From: Rhodothermales bacterium
GTDB taxonomy: Bacteria; Bacteroidota; Rhodothermia; Rhodothermales; JAHQVL01
Reading direction: 5' to 3'
Length of the DNA stretch: 64,000 nucleotides
Assembly: GCA_041391505.1 (NCBI GenBank)
Contig: JAWKNW010000002.1
Coordinates: 124,001 to 188,000 of the forward strand
Within the stretch, counting starts at the first letter, position 1. Each line of letters starts with the position of its first letter. The notes under the pieces were generated by a model that was not told the DNA's origin, made no database searches, and was given only the letters and a program-made list of their open reading frames with translations. Positions 9,287 to 18,535 of the stretch are shown here, in pieces. The position numbers were made by a program, and so were the translations under genes.

Positions 9287-9397
9287 CGCCGGATAGGCGC
9301 CGGCATGTATCAACGCATGCGAGGGCCCCAAACACGGCGGGCCCACGGACGTTGTATCATCTATCATCGCCATGTTGGCATAACCACCGGGAGATCC

Positions 9398-9910
9398 ATG
9401 CGCCTCGCCGCCCTCGCCCTCCTGCTCGCAGGCTGCTCCTTCCTGCCAGATCATGACACAACGCCGATTCATGTGACCATCCAGACGGATCGGACCCAGT
9501 ACACCGCCCAGCGGGAGCCCGGGACACAGCGGTACGGATTCACCCTCGTTACCCGGATCGAGAACCGGAACCGGCACTGGGTTTACCTCGCCCGCTGTCG
9601 CCCGGACGACCTGCATCCCATCTACGGCATCGAATTGATCGAGCCGGCGGACGACGGGGGCGCGGCGTACAATACCGCCTGGGCCTGTGCGGGACACGAT
9701 CACCCGATCGCGATCCGTCCGCGCGGCGCGCGCACGGACACGCTGCACCTTGTCGGCCCCAACGCGTGGTCGGGCGGAACCCCTCTGGGACGGCTCGAGG
9801 GCCGGTTCCGACTCTATTACGACGTCAGCCGTTGCCGCGACGAGGTCGGATGCCCCCTGCCGGATTCGCTGCGACGCTCGAATGCGTTCGACGTCCAACT
9901 CACCCCCTGA
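9398..9910 (+). CDS. small lipoprotein, unknown function
   Basis: The ATG at 9398 gives MRLAALALLLAGCSFLPDH, a textbook lipoprotein signal with lipid Cys at residue 13; the upstream in-frame start would bury it. The 170-residue mature part has alternating beta-type strands (VTIQTDRTQYTAQ, LVTRIENRNRHWVYLARC) like an Ig-like or immunoglobulin-fold domain. Six cysteines after the signal may form disulfides. It ends 13 bp before a DinB gene. No specific function is supported. Confidence 0.75.
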   Translation: MRLAALALLLAGCSFLPDHDTTPIHVTIQTDRTQYTAQREPGTQRYGFTLVTRIENRNRHWVYLARCRPDDLHPIYGIELIEPADDGGAAYNTAWACAGHDHPIAIRPRGARTDTLHLVGPNAWSGGTPLGRLEGRFRLYYDVSRCRDEVGCPLPDSLRRSNAFDVQLTP

Positions 9911-9923
9911 CCCACACTCGCCC

Positions 9924-10403
9924 ATGTCCGACGCCACCCTCCGCGACCACCTCGTCCGCCTCCTCGACTGGCAGGACGCCCATGTCTCGTTCGACGCCGC
10001 CGTCGCCGGCATCCCGCCCGCCTTCCGGGGCGTGCGCGTCGAAGGCGCCCCGCATTCCGCCTGGGAATTGCTTGAACACCTGCGCATCGCCCAGTGGGAC
10101 ATCCTCGACTTCTGCCGCAACCCCGCCTACACGCAGCCGAACTGGCCGGCGGACTACTGGCCGGCCGAGCCGGCGCCGGCGAACGATGCGGCGTGGGAAA
10201 CCAGCGTCGCGGCGTACCGGGCCGACCGCGCCGCCATGAAAGCGCTCGCCGCCGACCCCGCGATCGACCTCTTCGCCCCCATCCCCCACGGGGCGGGGCA
10301 GACCTATCTTCGCGAACTGCTCCTCGTCGCCGATCACAACGCGTACCACGTCGGTCAACTGGTGCTGCTCCGACAACTCCTCGGCCTCTGGCCGAATGCC
10401 TGA
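9924..10403 (+). CDS. DinB/YfiT-superfamily protein
   Basis: 159 residues starting MSDATLRDHLVRLLDW. The four-helix DinB fold is indicated by HSAWELLEHLRIAQWDI (first metal histidine region) and the C-terminal DHNAYHVGQLVLLRQLL, which supplies the other two histidines of the usual three-His metal site. DinB-like proteins are often thiol-dependent transferases or stress proteins; the substrate here is unknown. Its stop overlaps a possible upstream start of the following monooxygenase-like gene, so the two are probably co-transcribed. Confidence 0.85.
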   Translation: MSDATLRDHLVRLLDWQDAHVSFDAAVAGIPPAFRGVRVEGAPHSAWELLEHLRIAQWDILDFCRNPAYTQPNWPADYWPAEPAPANDAAWETSVAAYRADRAAMKALAADPAIDLFAPIPHGAGQTYLRELLLVADHNAYHVGQLVLLRQLLGLWPNA

Positions 10404-10434
10404 TCACGTAGAACCATCCACCACGGGCCGTTTC

Positions 10435-10701
10435 ATGATCATCGTTTCCGGCAAGCTCTACATCCAGACCGGGCAGCGGGATGCCTTCGTCACCCGATCC
10501 ACGGCCGCCGTCGTCGCCGCCCGCCAGACGCCCGGATGCCGCGACTTTGCCGTGTCGCCCGATCCGGTCGATCCCGACCGCGTGAACATCTTCGAGGAAT
10601 GGGAATCGATGGAAGCGCTCGAGGCCTTTCGAGGGTCGGGTCCGGACGACCCGCTGTTCGCGCTCATCGTCCGCGCAGACATCGCGGAACGCGAGCTGTA
10701 G
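10435..10701 (+). CDS. antibiotic biosynthesis monooxygenase (ABM)-domain protein
   Basis: 88 residues from MIIVSGKLYIQ. The ABM/dimeric alpha-beta barrel pattern is clear: first strand, helix of about residues 15-30, then GCRDFAVSPDP and FEEWESMEALEAFR. An in-frame ATG at 10396 overlapping the DinB stop would add 13 residues; I prefer 10435 because ABM proteins normally start at this strand. The role may be a quinol- or small-aromatic-modifying monooxygenase or simply a heme-independent stress protein; undetermined. Confidence 0.82.
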   Translation: MIIVSGKLYIQTGQRDAFVTRSTAAVVAARQTPGCRDFAVSPDPVDPDRVNIFEEWESMEALEAFRGSGPDDPLFALIVRADIAEREL

Positions 10702-10869
10702 ACGCCGGCGGGCAAGGCGACGAATTGTAAAGTCGAACCCCGCTGCTGGAACCTGAAACCGCTTTTTTCGTGCTTGCCCCTCGTACGATCCCACATGACT
10801 CGCCGTTCGCGCAATCGTTGTGCGTCGCGATCTTCCACGCGTACCTTATCCTATACCTTCATAGCAACC

Positions 10870-11418
10870 ATGCGAAAGACGTTTTTTAATAGCCTTACCG
10901 GCCTCCTTGCGCTCGTCCTCATCGTGCTCGCCGCCCAGCCGGCCAACGCACAGCGCGACAACAGCAAACCCCGCCCGAGCCCGAACGCGTCCGTGTCGCA
11001 AACCATTGGCACAACCGTCATCAACGTCGAATACGGCCGTCCCGGCGTCAAGGGACGCCAGATCTTCGGCGGTCTCGAGGCATACGGCAAGGTCTGGCGC
11101 GCCGGCGCGAACGAGCCCACCACCCTGACGTTCGAGAACGACATCATGGTCGAAGGCCAGCACCTCGTGGCCGGCACCTATAACCTCTTTTTCCGCCTTG
11201 CCGAGAACGGCGAATGGGGCGCCATCTTCGCCAAGCCCGTCCGCTGGGGCACGATGTACGACGAGGCCAACAAGGTGCTCGAAGTGAAGGTGAAAGCCGA
11301 AACCATCCCGAACCAGGAATGGCTGAGCTACACGTTCGAAAACGTGAGCGAAAAATCAGCGACCCTGGTTATGAAGTGGGAAACGAAGATGGTGGGGATC
11401 AACATCGGCACGATGTGA
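10870..11418 (+). CDS. DUF2911 domain secreted protein
   Basis: 182 residues with a signal peptide (MRKTFFNSLTGLL through PANAQ). The body has the DUF2911 pattern: VEYGRPGVKGRQIFGGL, KVWRAGANEPTT, VAGTYNLFF, then a C-terminal beta domain ending MKWETKMVG. This family is common in Bacteroidota and Rhodothermota; its function is not established. The start was chosen for the signal peptide over an upstream ATG at 10774. A strong hairpin terminator follows at 11442-11494. Confidence 0.92.
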   Translation: MRKTFFNSLTGLLALVLIVLAAQPANAQRDNSKPRPSPNASVSQTIGTTVINVEYGRPGVKGRQIFGGLEAYGKVWRAGANEPTTLTFENDIMVEGQHLVAGTYNLFFRLAENGEWGAIFAKPVRWGTMYDEANKVLEVKVKAETIPNQEWLSYTFENVSEKSATLVMKWETKMVGINIGTM

Positions 11419-11441
11419 TTCGATCGTAAATCGTACATCGC

Positions 11442-11494
11442 AAAAGGCAAATTGGGTGCTCGCGGCCAGGTCGCGTCACCCAATTTGCTTTTTA
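11442..11494 (+). terminator. rho-independent terminator after the DUF2911 gene
   Basis: GCAAATTGGGTG (11447-11458) pairs exactly with CACCCAATTTGC (11477-11488) and is followed by TTTTT. It sits between the convergent DUF2911 gene and the GMC oxidoreductase, so it may act in both directions, since the minus strand also ends the stem with a short T tract. Confidence 0.8.
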
Positions 11495-11554
11495 GGCTAC
11501 TGCACGCTGCCGCAAAGACCTTTCATTTTGCGATATACATTTTGCGATTTACAC

Positions 11555-13162
11555 TCAAACAACCCTTCCCGCTTTCATGATCGCCGCCCCCTTTTCGCCG
11601 ATCATGATGGACGGCGCCTGGGTGTTGCCGCTGATGAGGGTGGGCATGATCGAGGCATCGATCACCCGGAGCGCCTCGACGCCGCGGACGCGGAGCTGGG
11701 TGTCCACCACCGCCATGTCGTCGCTTCCCATCTTGCACGAGCCGACCGGGTGGTAGTCGGTCTTCGACCATTTCCGGATGTAGGCCTTGATCTCCTCGTC
11801 GCTCTGCGTCGATGGCCCGGGGAGGTATTCGCGCTTGATCAGCGGCCGGAAGGCCTCCGACGCCAGCAGCCGGCGCCCCCATTTGAATCCCTCGATGGAG
11901 ATCTTCCAGTCGTACGGATCGTCCAGGAAGTTCGGGTCGATCGCCGGCGCGTCGAGCGGGTTCGTCGAGCGGAGCGTCACCGAGCCGATGCTCTTCGGCC
12001 GCAGGTTGCAGGTGTTGATCGTCACGCCGTGCCCCTTGATCCGCATCCGCCCGTGGTCAACGACATACGCCGGCAGGCAGTGGATCTGGATGTCGGGCGA
12101 GCGGACGTCCTCGCTGCTCTTGAGGAAGATGCCGGCCTCGGCCACGCAGGCCGTCACCGGACCCGTCTTGTACAGCAGGTACTGGATGCCGTGCCGGACG
12201 GCCCGGTCCCACCGATCCTCTCCGTTATAACTCACCGGCTGGCTCGCTTCCGCCGCGATGTAGACATCCATGTGGTCCTGGAAGTTTTTCCCGACACCGG
12301 GCAGGTCGTGCGCCACATCGATGCCCAGCCGCCGCAGTTCGTCCGCCGGCCCGATGCCGGAGAGCAGCAGCAGCTTCGGGGAATTGACGGCGCCGCCGCT
12401 GAGGACCACCTCCGCGTTCGCGCGAAGCGTCACCCGGTTTTTGCGCGCCTGGAGGTACTCGACCCCCACGGCCCGGCCGTTTTCGACCAGCACCTTCGAC
12501 GCCCAGGCATCGGTGATCACGGTGAGGTTCTTTCGATGCCTCACGCTGTGGATGTAGGCCGTCGCGGCGCTTTCGCGGCGCACGTTGCGCTGCGTGACCT
12601 GGTAATAGCTGACCCCTTCCTGCTGAGCGCCGTTGTGGTCGGGCGTATAGGGGATGCCGATCTCCTGCGCGGCCCGCACGAAGGCGCGGGTGAGCAGGTT
12701 AGACTGAATCTGGTCCGCCACGTTGACCGGCCCGCCGACGCCATGGTATTCGTTGACGAATCGCTCGTTGTTTTCGGACCGTTTGAAGTAGGGCAGCACG
12801 TCGTCGTATCCCCATCCTTCGTTGCCGAGATCCCGCCATTCGTCGTAATCGAGGCGGTGACCGCGGATGTAGATCATGGCGTTGATCGACGTGCTTCCGC
12901 CCAGGGTGCGCCCCTGCGGGTAATGCATCTCGCGGTTGTCGACATGCTGCTGCGGGACGGTTGAGAACCCCCAGTTCACCTTTTGCCCGACGAGCTTGGT
13001 GAACCCGGCCGGCATATGGATCAGCGGCGACCGGTCCGGAGGTCCCGCTTCGAGCAGCGCCACCTTGACGTGGGGGTCTTCACTGAGACGATGCGCGACG
13101 GCGCAGCCGGCGGCGCCGGCGCCGACCACGATATAGTCGAACGCGGCATTCGGGGTAGCCAT
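11555..13162 (-). CDS. GMC-family FAD oxidoreductase (choline dehydrogenase-like)
   Basis: 535 residues. The N-terminal ADP-binding fold is YIVVGAGAAGCAVAHRL (about 10-26), followed by the GMC signature around GRTLGGSTSINAMIYIRG. The catalytic pair is seen as H471 in YHPVGSCKMG and N513 in ISGNTQAPS. GMC enzymes oxidise primary or secondary alcohols; the sequence is closest in style to BetA-like alcohol/choline dehydrogenases, but no betaine gene is adjacent, so the substrate is open. No signal peptide. Single-gene unit. Confidence 0.93.
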   Translation of the reverse strand: MATPNAAFDYIVVGAGAAGCAVAHRLSEDPHVKVALLEAGPPDRSPLIHMPAGFTKLVGQKVNWGFSTVPQQHVDNREMHYPQGRTLGGSTSINAMIYIRGHRLDYDEWRDLGNEGWGYDDVLPYFKRSENNERFVNEYHGVGGPVNVADQIQSNLLTRAFVRAAQEIGIPYTPDHNGAQQEGVSYYQVTQRNVRRESAATAYIHSVRHRKNLTVITDAWASKVLVENGRAVGVEYLQARKNRVTLRANAEVVLSGGAVNSPKLLLLSGIGPADELRRLGIDVAHDLPGVGKNFQDHMDVYIAAEASQPVSYNGEDRWDRAVRHGIQYLLYKTGPVTACVAEAGIFLKSSEDVRSPDIQIHCLPAYVVDHGRMRIKGHGVTINTCNLRPKSIGSVTLRSTNPLDAPAIDPNFLDDPYDWKISIEGFKWGRRLLASEAFRPLIKREYLPGPSTQSDEEIKAYIRKWSKTDYHPVGSCKMGSDDMAVVDTQLRVRGVEALRVIDASIMPTLISGNTQAPSIMIGEKGAAIMKAGRVV

Positions 13163-13358
13163 AGAGGGTGCGGGGTTGGTGGGTGTTCGCGCATGAACTT
13201 ACGAGATCGCCGTCTCTTCTTAAATCGGTCGCGCGTTTTTTTGCCGCCGGAGTCGCTGTAGGATGTCGCCCGGCATCCATTCCCGTCGCGTCCTCGCCGC
13301 CGCGACAGGTCGATCTGCGTACGTTGTAGCGCGAATTTGTCCATATGCGGAGGTCACG

Positions 13359-13925
13359 ATGGCACGTCTATCACCGCTTTACCTGCTTCTTTTCCTCGGG
13401 CTGGCGCCGGCGCTGCGCGCGCAGACGGTCTACGAACTGCGCGCCGGCGAGCGCGTCCGCGTCACCCTGGCGACGCCGGTGGAGGTGCAACTGGCGTGGA
13501 CCCCGCGCACGCCGTTCACGGGGGACTTTGAGCGCTTCCACGACGACGTCCTGTCCATTGCCCGGCGCGGCGCCTCGCTCCGCATACCGGCGCAGGCGAT
13601 CCTGCAACTCGACGTAAGCCGGGGCACGCAGCGCAACACCTGGCGCGGCGCGGCGCTGGGGGCGGCGGCCGGCATGCTCGGCGTCGGTATCGCGGCCTAT
13701 TCGCGCAGCGAGGGCTGCGACGAACACGCGTTCTGCGTGTTCGACCGGGGTTATCCCGCCGCACTGGGGATCACGTTCGGCATGGTCGCCGGCGGCGCGG
13801 TGGGTGTGGTCGTCGGCTCGTTCGTCCGCACACCGAAATGGGTATCCGTCGAGGTCCCCGTCGCGAACGGCGTTTTCAAGCCGCAGGCGAGCGCGGGCAT
13901 CGGCGTGCGCATCCGGCTCGACTGA
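13359..13925 (+). CDS. secreted/membrane protein with glycine-zipper hairpins
   Basis: 188 residues. A GGAGG ribosome-binding site lies 5 bp before the ATG at 13359, which also gives a signal peptide cleaved after LRAQ. After a beta-like domain (VYELRAGERVRVTLATPVEV) come two glycine-rich hydrophobic segments, GAALGAAAGMLGVGIAAY and LGITFGMVAGGAVGVVVG, separated by a loop with two cysteines. The arrangement suggests a glycine-zipper envelope protein. Not assigned to a known family. Confidence 0.75.
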   Translation: MARLSPLYLLLFLGLAPALRAQTVYELRAGERVRVTLATPVEVQLAWTPRTPFTGDFERFHDDVLSIARRGASLRIPAQAILQLDVSRGTQRNTWRGAALGAAAGMLGVGIAAYSRSEGCDEHAFCVFDRGYPAALGITFGMVAGGAVGVVVGSFVRTPKWVSVEVPVANGVFKPQASAGIGVRIRLD

Positions 13926-13944
13926 CCGGGTCCGGTCCATCCCC

Positions 13945-13979
13945 CAAAAAAAGAAGAGGCCCGCCGGAGCGAGCCTCTT
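13945..13979 (-). terminator. terminator for the minus-strand gene at 14021
   Basis: On the minus strand AAGAGGC pairs with GCCTCTT around a GC-rich loop and is followed by CTTTTTTTGGG. It lies 42 bp beyond the stop of the gene at 14021-14632. Confidence 0.75.
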
Positions 13980-14020
13980 GATGCGCCTCGAGCGGCGCCC
14001 TTCGTACGATGCCGGGGGGA

Positions 14021-14632
14021 TCAGTTCGGCGGGGCCGTTCTGATCATGGTCGGCGGTTCCACGGTGACGGACGGCGTTCCGAAATGCCGCGCAATGGCCG
14101 CGTCGGTGACGCGCCGCACGAGATCGTTCGACTCCCACGGGGCCGATTTGGCATAGGGAGTATGGTATGCGATCAGCCGCATCGCCGCATCATCCCCTTC
14201 CGCATACAGGGCCGCAAGCGCCATGACGCGGAACTCTTCCTTGCCGTCGAACCGGTAGATGTTGTACAGCTCGGTAGCGTTCCGGCTGAAATCCGCTTTG
14301 TCGGGATAATACGTAGCCAGAAACACGATCATCCGCATGCCATCTTCCTTCTCCGCGTCGGTGCCGACGAGTTTGGTATCGATGGCGGCGGCGAGGTCCT
14401 TCCACCATTGTTCGCTCATGCCGCTCAGGTTGTACATGCTCAGCATGTCGACCTTCATGTTCTTGGCCGCGAACTCCGTCCGAATGATGTCGTCGGGCGG
14501 CGGGGGTGGATAGGAACCGGTTTGGGCGAGCACGGGGAGCGCAAATGCGCTAAAAAGAGCCGCGAGCAACAGATGCGGAATCAATCGATTCGCTGCAGGC
14601 AGGCCTCGTTTCGCCTGGGGTGTAGTTGACAT
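14021..14632 (-). CDS. secreted hypothetical protein, helical-repeat-like
   Basis: 203 residues with an N-terminal signal peptide (LIPHLLLAALFSAFALPVLA, then QTG). A short proline run (SYPPPPPDD) precedes a helical region with pieces such as EKEDGMRMIVFLATYYPDKA and EEFRVMALAALYAEGDDAA, reminiscent of HEAT-like helices. No catalytic motif recognised. Probably periplasmic. It has its own terminator; the 246 bp upstream, to the alkaline phosphatase gene, hold its promoter. Confidence 0.7.
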   Translation of the reverse strand: MSTTPQAKRGLPAANRLIPHLLLAALFSAFALPVLAQTGSYPPPPPDDIIRTEFAAKNMKVDMLSMYNLSGMSEQWWKDLAAAIDTKLVGTDAEKEDGMRMIVFLATYYPDKADFSRNATELYNIYRFDGKEEFRVMALAALYAEGDDAAMRLIAYHTPYAKSAPWESNDLVRRVTDAAIARHFGTPSVTVEPPTMIRTAPPN

Positions 14633-14878
14633 GGCTTCCTCCGTTTAAGATGACCAGACGCCGGGGCGGTGTACTCCCGTCACAACCTGAACCGGGCCAC
14701 CGCGATCGGTCTAACAGGATGCTGTCCGTAGATTAGTCACCCGGCTCTGCCACTGCCGTGAGGAACCCTGCGCTAGATGATGCCCGTGCAGGCAACATGC
14801 AGCCTGTAAGATACAGCCGATAAAGCCATTCATGAAGTGTCGCGCCGGCGTGTAGGTCACGCGCCGACGGGTGTCAGG

Positions 14879-15979
14879 TCACCACCCGGTCGCCGCGATG
14901 ATCTTGTGGAAGATGTCGCTGTTCTCGTAGATGCCCGAAAAGGCATCCGATCCGGGGCCGTACGCGAATACCGGAATCAGCGTACCCGTATGCCCGCCGG
15001 TGGAGAACGTAGCCTTCATCTCGTTGTAGCTCGCGCCCGTGGAAAGCGCCAGACCGCCCGTTTCGTGATCCGCGGTCACGATCACGAGGGTGTGGCCGTC
15101 CTGCGCCGCGAAGTCGAGCGCGGCGCCGATGGCGGTATTGAAGTCGGCCATCTCCGAGGCGAGATACGCGTAGTTGTTGCCGTGGCCGCCCCAGTCGATC
15201 TGCGACCCTTCCACCATCAGGAAAAAGCCCTCCTTGCCGCCGCGGAGGTAATCGATCGCCATGTTCGTGGCATCGAGCAGGAACGAGCCGCGGCCTTCCG
15301 ACATGGGGGGCATGCCGTCGGGGGCCAGCAGGAAGCCGTATTTTTTCCCGTTGTCGAGAGGAGCCGCCGTAGCGAGCGCCGTCGAGTCCATCACAAAACC
15401 GGCATCGGACAGCGCCTGAAACACGTTCCGGCCGTCCGACCGCCGCGCGAAGAACTGGGTGCCGCCGCCGGCAAAGAAGTCGACGCCCGACTCGGGCAGC
15501 TGGGCCGCGATGTCCTCGTAGCTGCTTCGCGCCGGCACGTGGGCAAAGAAACACGCCGGCGTCGCGTGCACGATCGACGATGTCGCCACAAGGCCGGTCA
15601 GCAGTCCTTCTTTCGACACGCGCTCGACGATGGTCTCGACGCTGTTGCTATCGGCATCCACGCCGATCGCCCCGTTGTAGGTCTTGACGCCCGACGCAAA
15701 CGCCGTCGCGCCGGCAGCCGAGTCGGTCACTTTCTGGACGGCCGGCTGGGTCTTGATATACCCGAACCGCTCGAACCGCTCGAATGCCGAGCGCTTCACC
15801 GTGTCGTTGTAGTATAGCGTGGAGATTTGCGCCAGCCCCATTCCGTCGCCGATCAGGAGGATGACGTTGCGCGGGGCGGTCTCCGCCGGCTTGGCGCAAC
15901 CGGCCAGGAGGATGACGGATAAGCCGAGGGCGCTGAGCGCGCTCAGGCATCGAAGAGCGGGTGCGGAACGGAAGAACAT
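14879..15979 (-). CDS. alkaline phosphatase, lipoprotein
   Basis: 366 residues. Lipoprotein signal with LLAGC (Cys28). The alkaline phosphatase superfamily features are ordered as expected: metal-binding NVILLIGDGMGLAQ with D45, the nucleophile Ser87 in VTDSAAGATAFASG, the TADHETGG motif and the C-terminal GGHTGTLIPVFAYGPG histidine motif. It hydrolyses phosphomonoesters to release phosphate outside the cytoplasm. It is shorter than E. coli PhoA and lacks its insert. No Pho box could be recognised upstream. Confidence 0.95.
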   Translation of the reverse strand: MFFRSAPALRCLSALSALGLSVILLAGCAKPAETAPRNVILLIGDGMGLAQISTLYYNDTVKRSAFERFERFGYIKTQPAVQKVTDSAAGATAFASGVKTYNGAIGVDADSNSVETIVERVSKEGLLTGLVATSSIVHATPACFFAHVPARSSYEDIAAQLPESGVDFFAGGGTQFFARRSDGRNVFQALSDAGFVMDSTALATAAPLDNGKKYGFLLAPDGMPPMSEGRGSFLLDATNMAIDYLRGGKEGFFLMVEGSQIDWGGHGNNYAYLASEMADFNTAIGAALDFAAQDGHTLVIVTADHETGGLALSTGASYNEMKATFSTGGHTGTLIPVFAYGPGSDAFSGIYENSDIFHKIIAATGW

Positions 15980-16172
15980 CGCGATAGGAAGTTGCGGATG
16001 AAGGCCACGGCGTGCGCCGGCATCCTACGCCATACAGGTTAAGCGACGATTACGGCAGGGAGGAACGTCGCCGGGGACGTCTCCAAGATATCGTTTCCGA
16101 CCGATTGACGCATCGTTTCGACGTTCGTACGTTGGAGCTTCGTCCGTTTTTCGCAAGCCGAATCGCCCTGCC

Positions 16173-17336
16173 ATGTCCGCTTCAACCCGCCGCGCCTTCC
16201 TGCACACCCTCGCCGGCGCCGGCGCCGCCCTCGCATTCGCCCCGTCCGCCTTCGCCGCCCATGCCCGCGCCAACCGGGTATACATCGGCACCTACACGAG
16301 CAAGGCCAGCCAGGGCATCTACACGGCGCAGTTCGATCCGGCCAGCGGCGCGCTCTCCGATATCCGGCTCGCCGTCGAAAGCGCCGATCCGTCGTTTCTG
16401 GCGCTCAGCCCGAACCGTCGCACCCTGTACGCCGTCAACGAACTCGCTACCTTCGACGACGCGCCCGGCGGCGCCGTCAGTGCGTACGCGGTGGACCGAC
16501 GCACCGGCGATCTGCGCTTTCTGAACCAGCAGCCAAGCCGCGGGGCGCACCCGTGCCATCTGATCACGGACCAAACGGGCCGATGGGTGCTGGTGGCCAA
16601 CTACAGCGGCGGCAACCTGGCCGTCTTGCCCGTCGGCCGCGACGGCCGGCTCGCGCCGCCGGCGACGGTGGTGCAGCACAAGGGCAGCAGCGTCAATACG
16701 AGCCGTCAGGAGGGGCCGCACGCCCACTCCATCCATCTCGACGCGCGCAACCGCTTCGCCATCGCGGCGGACCTGGGCATCGACCGCGTCGTCGTCTACC
16801 GCTGGGATCCCCGGTCGGGCAACCTCTCCCCCGAACCGACCTCGTCGCTCCAGACCGCGCCCGGCGCCGGCCCGCGCCATTTCGACTTCCACCCTTCCGG
16901 GCGGTTCGCGTTTGTGATCAACGAGCTGAACTCGACGCTCAGCGCCCTCTCGTATGACCGCGCGACGGGGGCGCTGCGGGAGCTGCATACCGTCTCCACC
17001 CTGCCGGAAGGGTTCACCGGATCGAACTCCTGCGCCGACATCCACGTGGCGCCGAGCGGCCGCTTCGTGTACGGCTCGAACCGGGGCCACAACAGCATCG
17101 CCGCATTCGCATTCAACGCCGCGAACGGCCAGCTTACGGCCGTCGGCCACGCCTCGACGGAAGGCGAGACGCCGCGCAATTTCTGCATCGCCCCGGGCGG
17201 CACCCATCTCCTGGCGGCCAATCAGAACACGGACACGATCATCAGCTACACGATCGACCGACGAAGCGGGATGCTCGAACGCGTCGCCATGGCCGAGGCG
17301 CCCACCCCGGTGTGCATCCAGTTCCTCGCCGGCTGA
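16173..17336 (+). CDS. lactonase family protein (6-phosphogluconolactonase-like beta-propeller), Tat signal
   Basis: 387 residues. The N terminus STRRAFLHTLAGAGAALAF is a twin-arginine type signal. The body is the seven-bladed propeller of the YbhE/Pgl lactonase family: RVYIGTYTSKASQGIY, FLALSPNRRTLYAVNE, GRWVLVANYSGGN, GPRHFDFHPSGRFAFVINEL, and TPRNFCIAPGGTHLLAANQ. Family members hydrolyse sugar lactones. With an export signal, a periplasmic sugar-lactone substrate is more likely than the cytoplasmic pentose-phosphate intermediate. Convergent with the DUF2461 gene, 11 bp apart. Confidence 0.9.
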   Translation: MSASTRRAFLHTLAGAGAALAFAPSAFAAHARANRVYIGTYTSKASQGIYTAQFDPASGALSDIRLAVESADPSFLALSPNRRTLYAVNELATFDDAPGGAVSAYAVDRRTGDLRFLNQQPSRGAHPCHLITDQTGRWVLVANYSGGNLAVLPVGRDGRLAPPATVVQHKGSSVNTSRQEGPHAHSIHLDARNRFAIAADLGIDRVVVYRWDPRSGNLSPEPTSSLQTAPGAGPRHFDFHPSGRFAFVINELNSTLSALSYDRATGALRELHTVSTLPEGFTGSNSCADIHVAPSGRFVYGSNRGHNSIAAFAFNAANGQLTAVGHASTEGETPRNFCIAPGGTHLLAANQNTDTIISYTIDRRSGMLERVAMAEAPTPVCIQFLAG

Positions 17337-17347
17337 ACCGGCGACCT

Positions 17348-18013
17348 CTAGGCCCCGTTGAGATACCGGTCGAAGGGCGCCAGCGCCTCGAACACCCGGC
17401 CGGCGTGCTCGGCGAAGTCGTCGGCCAGCGCGACGGCGTCCGGCACCTGGTGGACGGCCAGGTAGCTCTTCATCCCGAGCAGATCGATGGCGGGATGATC
17501 CCTGGCGTACCCCCGCGGCGCCGACTTCATGCGGTCGCCGGCCATCTCCCCGAAATACGCCCGAAACGGGCCGGCGGCGAGGATCTCCCGCAGCGCGTCC
17601 GGATCCTCGTCGATACGCGTTCGGATGGCCTGCGCCCAGGGCCCCGGGGGCAGGTGCGCCCCGCCCGCCAGGATCGAAGCGCCGGGCTCCAGCCGGATGA
17701 AATAGCCCGCGCGGTCGCGCTCGTGCGCCTTGCGCCCGCCGGCGACGATGTGCGCCCCCAGATGCGTCTGATATGGGGTCTTCTCCTTCGAAAAGCGTAC
17801 GTCGCGGTAGATGCGCATCAGGCTGTCCTTCGCCGTCATCCCCTCCACACCGGGATCGAAGCCGGCGATGCGGCGCGTGGTCGCCTCGACAAAGGCGGAA
17901 AACGCCTCCCAGACCGCTTCGTAACGCGATTTGTTGGCGTTGAACCAGTCGCGGTCGTTGTGGGCCGCGAGGTCGGTCAGGAAGGCAAACGTGTCGGGAT
18001 GGAGTGCGCCCAT
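17348..18013 (-). CDS. DUF2461 (TIGR02453) family protein
   Basis: 221 residues from the ATG at 18013 (MGALHPDTFAFLTDLAAHND); a GTG five codons upstream is possible. Diagnostic motifs are HNDRDWFNANKSRYE, RIYRDVRFSKEKTPYQTHLGAH and AGYFIRLEPGASILAGG. This is a widespread family of unknown function, with fold similarity to small-molecule binding proteins. Cytoplasmic, no signal. Confidence 0.92.
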   Translation of the reverse strand: MGALHPDTFAFLTDLAAHNDRDWFNANKSRYEAVWEAFSAFVEATTRRIAGFDPGVEGMTAKDSLMRIYRDVRFSKEKTPYQTHLGAHIVAGGRKAHERDRAGYFIRLEPGASILAGGAHLPPGPWAQAIRTRIDEDPDALREILAAGPFRAYFGEMAGDRMKSAPRGYARDHPAIDLLGMKSYLAVHQVPDAVALADDFAEHAGRVFEALAPFDRYLNGA

Positions 18014-18166
18014 ATCCCAAGATAACACGCCGGCCCCGGCGCCTCAACACACCGCGCCGCCTCCGCAGCGAAGTTTTTGCCGATCGATTCCGTAACCCGG
18101 CTTGCACTATATCGTATGGCGACGTACACTACGTCCTCACACGACATAGATACCTCCATTGACGCC

Positions 18167-18511
18167 ATGATCCCAACCGCGCTCGTCGCCGCATCCATCA
18201 AACCGTTCGTGCTCTCGATCCTCGCCGAAGGTGAGAATTACGGGTATGCCATCATCCAGCGTGTGAAAGCCCTGACCGCCGGCCAGATCGAATGGACGAC
18301 CAGTACGCTCTACCCCGTGCTCCACGGGATGGAAAACAACGGGTTGCTCCAGAGCGAGTGGCGCATCTCGCCGGACGGCCCGCGCCGCAAGTACTACGCC
18401 CTCACCCCGAAGGGGCGTAGCGCGATGGAGCACGAGAAGCAGTTGTGGATGGACGTCCATGAAGCGCTCATGCAGTTGTGGAATCCGTCGCCCGGGCTCG
18501 AGCTGGCCTGA
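18167..18511 (+). CDS. PadR-family transcriptional regulator
   Basis: 114 residues from MIPTALVAASIKPFVLSILA, the usual PadR opening; an in-frame ATG at 18116 would add 17 residues without homology. The winged helix includes GENYGYAIIQRVKALT and the wing/recognition part TLYPVLHGMENNGLL, then GPRRKYYALTPKG. PadR proteins typically repress an adjacent transporter. Here the stop is 24 bp before a large FtsX-type permease gene, a pairing frequent in Rhodothermota/Bacteroidota, so it probably controls that gene and itself. Confidence 0.92.
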   Translation: MIPTALVAASIKPFVLSILAEGENYGYAIIQRVKALTAGQIEWTTSTLYPVLHGMENNGLLQSEWRISPDGPRRKYYALTPKGRSAMEHEKQLWMDVHEALMQLWNPSPGLELA

Positions 18512-18535
18512 CGGTTCCGGAAACACCCGACGCCG